A stretch of DNA of 14,313 bases from the NCBI GenBank assembly GCA_002704625.1, contig PAGZ01000002.1, forward strand, positions 1 to 14,313. Reading direction: 5' to 3'. The notes under the pieces are model-generated. The model was not told the origin of the DNA. It saw only the letters and a program-made list of their open reading frames with translations, and made no database searches. The position numbers and the translations under genes are program-made. The stretch is from Candidatus Pelagibacter sp. (lineage in GTDB: Bacteria > Pseudomonadota > Alphaproteobacteria > Pelagibacterales > Pelagibacteraceae). Positions 7,648 through 13,255 of the stretch are shown piece by piece. How positions within the stretch are numbered: position 1 is the first letter of the stretch; every line of letters begins with the position of its first letter.

Positions 7648-8964
7648 ATGAATACCTTAAATACAATTAAAAGTTATTTAAAGACTATGCATAAAAATTT
7701 TTTATCATTTTTTTCAATTTTTTCTACACAAACAGTAACTCAAATTTTTTTCCCCCCAGCTATGATTTTAACCTGGGGGGTTGAAAAATTTGGAATATGG
7801 ATTTTAATAGTTAGCATTCTACCAATGCTAACAATACTTAATATAAATTTTGCACTTGCTTCAAGATCAGAAATGTCAATAAATTTAGAAAAAAAAAATT
7901 TTAAAGAAATTAATGTAATTTTTCAAAATACCTTTTTTCTTGTATTTTTTAATTCAATCTTTTTTTTATTGTTATGGATTGTTATTTTTTTAATTGATCA
8001 ATTCAGTTTAAAAGCTTTTGAAGTGATAAAATATAACGATATAAAGCTAATTTTTTTATTAATAGTATTTTCAGCTCATTGTACAATCTTAGACCAATTA
8101 TTTTATTGTGGGATTACTTATAATGGTGACGCTTCAAAATATAATTATAATAACTTACTTTTTGATACCTTAATAAAAGTACTAATTCCTGTTGCAGGTT
8201 TACTCACAGATAATTTAATTAATGCAGTAGTTATTTTTTCAATTTTGCAAGTTTTTAAAACAATTTCTTTGTACATCATTTTTAAAATCCAAAATAAAAA
8301 TAATTTAAAGCTTAAACTCGATCTGTTCGATATAAGTTCATCATTTAAAATATTTAAATTATCTTTAAGTTACCAATTAGAAAATTTTTCACATATACTA
8401 AGAAATAATGGATTAATTATTTTAATTGGTATTTTTTTTAGTCCAGTTATTGTTGGATTAATATCAACAGCAAAAACATTATTTTATTTTTTACCAATTA
8501 GATTTTTAGATACTATAAACAGCACTTTACATTTAGAGTTTTCAAAAGTTTATGGTAGAAATGATATGACGACATTAAAAAAAATTTATAAGTTACATAT
8601 ATATATATATATTTTCGTTTTATTTATTTTTTTTATATCGTCGTTATTTTTCGGTAAATTAGTTTATGATTTTTGGACTAATTATAAATATGACTTATCT
8701 TACAGTTTATTAATTCTAATAATTGTAGATTCAATAATGTTTAATTTTTATAATTCTGCTGAAATATTCATTAAATCGATAAATAAATTTTTATATTCAT
8801 CCATTTTAAAATCATTTTTAGCATTGGTTACAATACTCTTGTCATATATTTTGTTTTCTTTAGAATATTCATTTTTAAGTTTCTTTTTTATAAGTATTAT
8901 TTCTTCATTTTTTATTTTGTTTTTAATTTTGTTGATCACATTTAAAATATTTAACACTCATTGA
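7648..8964 (+). CDS. wzx: Wzx-type polysaccharide repeat-unit flippase
   Basis: A 438-residue protein made of about twelve hydrophobic segments, the size and layout of MATE/MOP-superfamily flippases. The region around residues 35-75 (AMILTWGVEKFGIWILI, then a run to NINFALASRSEMS) matches the conserved first helix-loop-second helix of the PST/Wzx family, with the W-G-x-E-x-F/Y-G-x-W element. By family it moves undecaprenyl-linked repeat units from the cytoplasmic to the periplasmic face. The start at 7648 follows AAAAAGAA and a 16-base gap. The TGA at 8962-8964 shares its last base with the next ATG. Two oddities lie inside the gene: a strong C/G-rich hairpin at 7741-7792 and an (AT)8 tract at 8597-8612. 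Substrate cannot be read from sequence. Confidence 0.85.
   Translation: MNTLNTIKSYLKTMHKNFLSFFSIFSTQTVTQIFFPPAMILTWGVEKFGIWILIVSILPMLTILNINFALASRSEMSINLEKKNFKEINVIFQNTFFLVFFNSIFFLLLWIVIFLIDQFSLKAFEVIKYNDIKLIFLLIVFSAHCTILDQLFYCGITYNGDASKYNYNNLLFDTLIKVLIPVAGLLTDNLINAVVIFSILQVFKTISLYIIFKIQNKNNLKLKLDLFDISSSFKIFKLSLSYQLENFSHILRNNGLIILIGIFFSPVIVGLISTAKTLFYFLPIRFLDTINSTLHLEFSKVYGRNDMTTLKKIYKLHIYIYIFVLFIFFISSLFFGKLVYDFWTNYKYDLSYSLLILIIVDSIMFNFYNSAEIFIKSINKFLYSSILKSFLALVTILLSYILFSLEYSFLSFFFISIISSFFILFLILLITFKIFNTH
7741..7792 (+). other. strong C6/G6 hairpin inside the flippase coding sequence
   Basis: CCCCCCAG at 7752-7759 pairs exactly with CTGGGGGG at 7773-7780 around a 13-base loop. Outside it, after a 2-by-3-base internal loop, CAAATTTTT at 7741-7749 pairs exactly with AAAAATTTG at 7784-7792, for 17 pairs in all. 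Six C and six G in a row stand out in DNA this poor in G and C. The stem starts 93 bases after the start codon, and covers codons for Gln32 to Phe48, using the rare-looking codons CCC and GGG. There is no T run after it, so it is not a normal intrinsic terminator. Confidence 0.8.
8597..8612 (+). repeat. (AT)8 dinucleotide tract inside the flippase gene
   Basis: Eight AT units run from 8597 to 8612 and encode part of HIYIYIF at about residues 317-323. Since the unit is two bases, slippage by one unit would shift the frame and cut off about the last quarter of the flippase. Confidence 0.85.
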
Positions 8965-9692
8965 TGATTAGATTAATTAAGAAAATTCTCATTCTATCCC
9001 AAAGCTTTCTATGGTTTTATGGACTTTTAAAAGGAGTAGGTGCAAATATAGAGTTATTAATATTTATTAAAAAAATAAAAAAAGTTAATACTTTAATTGA
9101 CATTGGTTCTAATAAGGGACAATTTATTTTACTTTGTTTAAAATTTTTTCCTAATTTAATAATTTATTCATTTGAGCCTATAAAGGAAATATTTGAAAAA
9201 CAGAAAAATTTATTAAGATTTAAAAAAAATATATATTTTTTTAATATTGGCATTGGTAATAAGAATAAAAATTTAAATTTTTTTGTTACTAATAGAATTG
9301 ATAGTTCATCATTCCTAAAAATTAATAAATTCAGAAAACATAACAGTGAGTGTAATAAAGACTATTTTGTTAAAGAGAAAAGAAAAACTAAAATAAAGAA
9401 ATTAGAGCAAATTTTAAAAAATGAAAATTTAAAAAAACCTATTTTGACAAAAATTGATGTTCAAGGATATGAGTTAGAGGTGCTTAAAGGTGCCAAAAAA
9501 ATATTATCCAAAATAGATTATTTATTAGTAGAGGTATCTAAAAACAGAATGTATAATAATCAAGCTATAGATAATGAAATCATTAGTTTTTTGGAAAAAA
9601 ATAAGTTTAAAATATTAAAATCGTCAAAATGGATGAAGATTAAAAATACAAAATTTATGCAAAGAGATATTTTATTTAAAAGAATTACTTGA
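8964..9692 (+). CDS. FkbM-family SAM-dependent methyltransferase
   Basis: A 242-residue protein matching the FkbM family (PF05050) over most of its length. SAM motif I is TLIDIGSNKGQF (Asp46, Gly48, Gly52); the second acidic contact is in YSFEP (Glu71); and the characteristic late motif KIDVQGYELEVLKGA lies at 163-177. FkbM enzymes usually O-methylate sugars or other small metabolites, so a role in decorating the polysaccharide is likely; the target position is unknown. A few hydrophobic residues at the N-terminus (about 8-22) may be a core helix or a weak membrane contact. I chose the ATG at 8964 over the in-frame TTG three bases earlier because it overlaps the flippase stop as TGATG, the classic coupled junction. 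Unlike most neighbours it has a 36-base gap behind it. Confidence 0.9.
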   Translation: MIRLIKKILILSQSFLWFYGLLKGVGANIELLIFIKKIKKVNTLIDIGSNKGQFILLCLKFFPNLIIYSFEPIKEIFEKQKNLLRFKKNIYFFNIGIGNKNKNLNFFVTNRIDSSSFLKINKFRKHNSECNKDYFVKEKRKTKIKKLEQILKNENLKKPILTKIDVQGYELEVLKGAKKILSKIDYLLVEVSKNRMYNNQAIDNEIISFLEKNKFKILKSSKWMKIKNTKFMQRDILFKRIT

Positions 9693-9714
9693 TTTAAATT
9701 ATTGTGTTTATAAT
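9689..9714 (+). promoter_or_regulatory. candidate internal promoter before hldE
   Basis: A perfect TATAAT lies at 9709-9714 in the 36-base gap, 15 bases before the hldE ATG. TTGATT at 9689-9694, overlapping the FkbM stop codon, is the nearest -35-like match at 14 bases, the same short spacing as at the wzc candidate. The start site would leave almost no leader. TGTTTATAATA here also occurs before the asnB-like gene. Confidence 0.3.
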
Positions 9715-9728
9715 AAAAATGAATAATT

Positions 9729-11129
9729 ATGATAAAAGATAAGTTAAAAAGTAAAGATAAAGATATTCTTATTTTAGGAGATATTTTTTTAGATATTTTT
9801 CAAACTACCGATATTTTAAAAATATCACCAGAAAGACCAGTTCCGGTTTTGGAACCTGTAAAATCAATAAATTTACTTGGAGGAGCTGCAAATGTTGCTA
9901 ATAATATAAAATCTATTGGAGGATCAACATTTTTAATTTCAAAGTTATCAAATGATAACAAAAGCAAAACAATTAAAAAATTATTAATCAATAATAAAAT
10001 AAATTTTAAAATTTTAACCGATAAAGACTATTCATCACCAGTTAAAAAAAGAATTGTCCAAAATGATCATCAATTCTGCAGACTAGATGACGAACATTTT
10101 ATTAAGCTAAAAAAAAAAGATGAAAAGTACATCATAAAATTTGTAAGAAAAAATATTCACAAATTTCAATCATTAATAATATCCGATTATTCAAAAGGCT
10201 TTCTTACGCCCTATTTAATCAAAAATATGATAAATATATTTAAAAAAAGTAAAAAAAATATTTTTACTGATCCTAAAAATAGAAATATTGAAGTCTATAA
10301 ATATTCAAATTTTATATGCCCAAATTTAACGGAATTTTACGATTTTTTTGATTATCAGAAATTACCGGTTAATAAAAAGTCAATATTAAAACTATTCAAC
10401 AAAACAAAAGCAAATTATTTTGTAGTTACAAAAGGTTCAAAAGGAATATCAGTATTTTTTAATAAAGGAAAAAAAATTAATATCCCTCAAATAGATGTTA
10501 ATGTGTATGATGTTACAGGAGCAGGTGATACTTTTATAGGTTTGCTTAGTTATTTACTTTCTAATAATATCGACTTAATAAATAGTATCAAAATAGCTTC
10601 CTATGCTTGTGGGAAAGTTGTTCAAAAAAAACATACAGCAGTCTTATCTTTTATCGAATTTCAAAAAATAATTGAAGAGTTTTGCGAAAATAATTTGGTC
10701 GATCTTAAGCTTAAAGTCAAGCTATGGAAATTAGTAAAGCTTAAAATAGGTGTTACAAATGGATGTTTTGATGTTTTGCATTCTGGACATTTGCATCTTT
10801 TAAATGAAGCTAAGAAGAAATGTGATAAACTAATTGTACTTTTAAATAGTGATCTCTCTATAAAAAAAATCAAAGGTAGAAATAGACCAATTTTAAATTT
10901 AAAAAAAAGGATCGATACATTAAAAATGATTAAAGATGTAGATAGTGTTGAAGTTTTTAAAGAAAAAACTCCTGAGAGAGCTATTGGTGAGATCTTACCT
11001 AATGTTTTGTTTAAAGGGTCCGATTACAAAGCAAAAGAGCTAGCAGGATACAATATAGTCAAAAAAAATAATGGAGAAGTAAAAATAATAAAGAAATTAA
11101 AGAATTTTAGTTCGTCAAAATTAATTTGA
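9729..11129 (+). CDS. hldE: HldE: bifunctional heptose-7-phosphate kinase / heptose-1-phosphate adenylyltransferase
   Basis: A 466-residue two-domain enzyme, near the 477 of E. coli HldE. The N-terminal ribokinase-fold domain (about 1-320) has ILGDIFLD, SPERPVPV at 33-40, the PfkB signature GGAANVANNI at 51-60, and DVTGAGDTF at 261-269 with catalytic Asp267. The C-terminal nucleotidyltransferase domain (about 335-466) has TNGCFDVLHSGH at 343-354 with the HxGH signature, and FKGSDYKAKELAG near the end. By family the first domain phosphorylates D-glycero-beta-D-manno-heptose 7-phosphate at C1 and the second, after GmhB, makes the ADP-heptose. The cytoplasmic partners GmhA, GmhB and HldD are not in the window. 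The GT9 gene nearby would be a fitting consumer. There is no Shine-Dalgarno before the ATG; a seven-codon out-of-frame ATG begins ten bases upstream. Confidence 0.95.
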   Translation: MIKDKLKSKDKDILILGDIFLDIFQTTDILKISPERPVPVLEPVKSINLLGGAANVANNIKSIGGSTFLISKLSNDNKSKTIKKLLINNKINFKILTDKDYSSPVKKRIVQNDHQFCRLDDEHFIKLKKKDEKYIIKFVRKNIHKFQSLIISDYSKGFLTPYLIKNMINIFKKSKKNIFTDPKNRNIEVYKYSNFICPNLTEFYDFFDYQKLPVNKKSILKLFNKTKANYFVVTKGSKGISVFFNKGKKINIPQIDVNVYDVTGAGDTFIGLLSYLLSNNIDLINSIKIASYACGKVVQKKHTAVLSFIEFQKIIEEFCENNLVDLKLKVKLWKLVKLKIGVTNGCFDVLHSGHLHLLNEAKKKCDKLIVLLNSDLSIKKIKGRNRPILNLKKRIDTLKMIKDVDSVEVFKEKTPERAIGEILPNVLFKGSDYKAKELAGYNIVKKNNGEVKIIKKLKNFSSSKLI

Positions 11130-11132
11130 AAT

Positions 11133-11160
11133 AATAAATTAAACCTTATATTAATTTATT
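11133..11160. repeat. 10-bp perfect AT-only inverted repeat after hldE
   Basis: AATAAATTAA at 11133-11142 is the exact reverse complement of TTAATTTATT at 11151-11160, with eight bases between. It begins four bases after the hldE stop. With no G-C pair it is a poor terminator stem, yet its place at the end of the operon-like run suits a weak terminator, an mRNA 3' end or an operator for the following gene. Confidence 0.4.
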
Positions 11161-11187
11161 TGCACTTAACAATGAGATCATTATAAA
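11160..11187 (+). promoter_or_regulatory. candidate promoter for the SDR sugar-dehydratase gene
   Basis: TTGCAC at 11160-11165 and TATAAA at 11182-11187 are 16 bases apart, giving a start site near 11194 and a leader of about 20 bases. The 84-base gap, large for this window, supports a separate transcription start. The -35 match is only partial. Confidence 0.35.
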
Positions 11188-11213
11188 CTATTAAAAATAA
11201 ATATCTAAAATAC

Positions 11214-12191
11214 ATGAAATTCTTAATAACTGGAATAACAGGTTTTGCGGGCCCTCACTTGGCTGAACTTTTAATCAAAAATAATCATACTGCTTATGGT
11301 TTAATAATGTGTAGCAATGGAAGAGAGAATGACATTAGAGATGTTTTAGAGGATGAAATTTATAATTCTATTAAATGGGTTTACTCTGATTTACGAAATT
11401 TAAGAAGTTTAACGACTATTTTTAAAGAAAATGAATTTGATGGAGTTTTTCATTTAGCAGCTCAATCTCATCCACCAAGTAGTTTTATTGATCCTGTTGG
11501 TACAATGGAAACCAATGTTATGGGGTCGGCAAATTTAATTCAGTGTGTTTCAGATTATCAACCAAATTGTAATTTGATGTTTTGTTCAACTTCTGAGGTA
11601 TATGGAAATACTGGTAGTGATGGAAGAAAAATTAAATCTGAGGACGTAATTTTACCATCTAACCCTTATGCATCATCCAAAGCAGCTACAGACCTTTATA
11701 TGCAAGAGAGACTTACCAACAAAAAAATAAAAGGATTTATAACTAGAGCTTTTTCTCACACTGGACCACGTAGAGGTAAAAATTTTTCAATTTCTTCAGA
11801 TGCATATCAAGTTGCAAGAATGATGAAAAACTTACAGGATAGAAATTTATTAATTGGAAATTTAGAAACAGTAAGAGTTGTAATTGATGTTAGAGATACT
11901 GTAAATGCCTACTATCTAGCGATGATAAATAAAAAATGTAATGGAAAAATTTTCAATGTATGTGGGGATACTCCAAGAAAAATGCAGTATTTTACTGATA
12001 AATTAATTGAGATAAGTAAACTTAAAGATGTTAAGCAAAAAATTCATGAACCATTCTACAGACCTATCGATATTGCTTACCAACACGGGGATTCTACTGA
12101 ATTAAAAGAATTAACAGGGTGGGAACCTAAGATCCCAATAGAAAAAACATTAGAAGATCTTCTTAAATACTGGGTTAATAAGATTAATTAA
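11214..12191 (+). CDS. SDR-family nucleotide-sugar 4,6-dehydratase/reductase (GDP-mannose 4,6-dehydratase-like)
   Basis: A 325-residue extended SDR. The cofactor site is TGITGFAG (Gly7, Gly10, Gly13). FHLAAQSHPPSS at 79-90 follows, then FCSTSEVYG with Thr126 and Glu128, and PYASSK with Tyr152 and Lys156 as the catalytic pair. RAFSHTGPRRGKNF at 178-191 is the sugar-nucleotide-binding stretch. Thr, Glu, Tyr and Lys in these places, plus PRRGxxF, fit GDP-mannose 4,6-dehydratase; the short N-terminus and HTGP element also occur in GDP-4-keto-6-deoxymannose reductases (Rmd). So the product is a 6-deoxy or 4-keto sugar nucleotide, precise substrate undecided. Because hldE is next door, a GDP-heptose-type dehydratase (DmhA/WcbK-like) is another option. 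It is richer in G and C at its start than the genes upstream and stops 12 bases from the convergent GT9 gene. Confidence 0.85.
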   Translation: MKFLITGITGFAGPHLAELLIKNNHTAYGLIMCSNGRENDIRDVLEDEIYNSIKWVYSDLRNLRSLTTIFKENEFDGVFHLAAQSHPPSSFIDPVGTMETNVMGSANLIQCVSDYQPNCNLMFCSTSEVYGNTGSDGRKIKSEDVILPSNPYASSKAATDLYMQERLTNKKIKGFITRAFSHTGPRRGKNFSISSDAYQVARMMKNLQDRNLLIGNLETVRVVIDVRDTVNAYYLAMINKKCNGKIFNVCGDTPRKMQYFTDKLIEISKLKDVKQKIHEPFYRPIDIAYQHGDSTELKELTGWEPKIPIEKTLEDLLKYWVNKIN

Positions 12192-12203
12192 AAATTTATA
12201 AAT

Positions 12204-13160
12204 CTACTTTAATTTTTTTAAATCTTTATTAATACTTTTAAAAACGTAATTTGGTTTTGTGTCATTTATATTTTTCTTAGGGTAAAATATTTTTTGTTTT
12301 TTATTTAAAGGAAACCATTTTCCTTTTGGAGCGGTAAGACCGAAAATCACAGCACCTGGTTTATTATACACACTAGCTACATGCATAGTCCCATCATCAT
12401 GAGATATGTGATATCGACTGGAATTTATTAATTTAAAAAGTGATTTAACATTAGTTTTTCCACACATATTAATTATTCTTTTATTATTTATCTTAGAGAT
12501 TACATCTCCACTAGCTACCTCGTTTTTGGTTCCAACTATTTTTATATTTAAATTAGGAAATTGGTTGGTTATTTTCTTAACTAATATTTGCCAATTTTTA
12601 AACCTCCATGTTTTAAGGGTATTTCTACCACCCATTGAAATTGTTATATATTTTTCATTTACTTTTTTATTTTTATGAAAAAGATCAGAGTAGGATATTT
12701 GATAATTTTTAATATTTTTATCTACAATACGGCATAGATAATATGTTTCATTAAATTTATTATAATCATTTCTCTCTTGATCAGTATTTTTACCATTTAA
12801 ATTAAAACCATACATTTCTTTAAATCCACATAGTTTAAAAAATAAATAATCTCGTTTTTCTCTAGATTTTGTTGTAAATTCATTTAAATAATAAAGTTTA
12901 TTAAATCTTTTAAAAAAAATTTTTAACAACAAAAATAATAAAGATAGGTAGCTATTGTTATAAAAAATAAATTTATCAATTATTTTTTTTTTAAACGGTA
13001 ATAAGTCAGGCGTTACAAATCCTATTACCTTTTTTTTTTGTGATGAAAAATAAATTTTAGCTTTTGGATTTTTTTTTCTAATTAATTCGATTGCAGGTGT
13101 TGAATGTATAAAATCCCCAAGACTTGATACTCTAAAAATTAAAATTTTTGTAAGTTCCAT
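12204..13160 (-). CDS. glycosyltransferase family 9, heptosyltransferase-like
   Basis: A 318-residue GT-B enzyme of family GT9. The N-terminal domain opens with KILIFRVSSLGDFIHSTPA, where Asp16 occupies the place of the catalytic Asp in WaaC. The C-terminal domain has SMGGRNTLKTWRFKNW at 175-190, a basic/Trp segment typical of the donor site, and HDDGTMHVASVYNKP at 254-268, the equivalent of the usual SGxxHLAxxxxxP motif. Family members transfer L- or D-glycero-manno-heptose from ADP-heptose, usually to LPS core, sometimes to other glycans. HldE 1 kb away supports a heptose donor. It lacks a signal peptide and strong membrane helices, as expected for a peripheral inner-membrane enzyme. It converges on the SDR gene with 12 bases between stops, holding only the palindrome ATTTATAAAT and no GC-rich hairpin. 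Confidence 0.88.
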   Translation of the reverse strand: MELTKILIFRVSSLGDFIHSTPAIELIRKKNPKAKIYFSSQKKKVIGFVTPDLLPFKKKIIDKFIFYNNSYLSLLFLLLKIFFKRFNKLYYLNEFTTKSREKRDYLFFKLCGFKEMYGFNLNGKNTDQERNDYNKFNETYYLCRIVDKNIKNYQISYSDLFHKNKKVNEKYITISMGGRNTLKTWRFKNWQILVKKITNQFPNLNIKIVGTKNEVASGDVISKINNKRIINMCGKTNVKSLFKLINSSRYHISHDDGTMHVASVYNKPGAVIFGLTAPKGKWFPLNKKQKIFYPKKNINDTKPNYVFKSINKDLKKLK

Positions 13161-13177
13161 TTTTTTCTAATAAAAAC

Positions 13178-13205
13178 ATATTATTTTTGTAGAAAAAATA
13201 GTAAA
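13178..13205 (-). promoter_or_regulatory. candidate promoter for the GT9 gene
   Basis: On the minus strand TTTACT (13205-13200) and TAATAT (13183-13178) are 16 bases apart, about 18 bases before the GT9 start. Both boxes match consensus at four of six places. It overlaps the plus-strand candidate at 13187-13215. Confidence 0.28.
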
Positions 13206-13215
13206 TGTTTATAAT
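13187..13215 (+). promoter_or_regulatory. candidate promoter for the asnB-like gene
   Basis: TTGTAG at 13187-13192 and a perfect TATAAT at 13210-13215 are 17 bases apart, the best-spaced sigma70-like pair in the window. The leader would be about 35 bases, containing a five-codon open frame (13234-13251) of no evident meaning. Confidence 0.5.
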
Positions 13216-13255
13216 AGATAGTAACTTAAAATTATGAAATTAAAATTATAATTAA

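Noticed and set aside
7752..7780. C6/G6 hairpin as an intrinsic terminator
   Set aside because: It lies within an intact reading frame and is followed by TTGAAAAA rather than a T run; read on the minus strand it is followed by A.
8748..8957. 69-codon minus-strand open frame
   Set aside because: Antisense to the last membrane helices of the flippase; low-complexity Lys/Ile/Asn product with no start signal.
8961..8963. TTG at 8961 as the FkbM start
   Set aside because: An ATG follows at once at 8964 and forms the coupled TGATG junction with the flippase stop.
9719..9742. seven-codon open frame overlapping the hldE start
   Set aside because: Too short and AT-rich to distinguish from chance, with no regulatory codon pattern.
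9800..9991. 63-codon minus-strand open frame
   Set aside because: Antisense to the HldE kinase signature; shadow of a conserved coding region.
10661..10873. 70-codon minus-strand open frame
   Set aside because: Antisense to the HldE nucleotidyltransferase motif; shadow.
12192..12203. terminator between the convergent SDR and GT9 genes
   Set aside because: Only a short AT palindrome fits in 12 bases; no stable stem with a T run.
13234..13251. five-codon open frame (MKLKL) before the asnB-like gene
   Set aside because: Expected by chance in AT-rich DNA; no hairpin or codon bias suggests attenuation.
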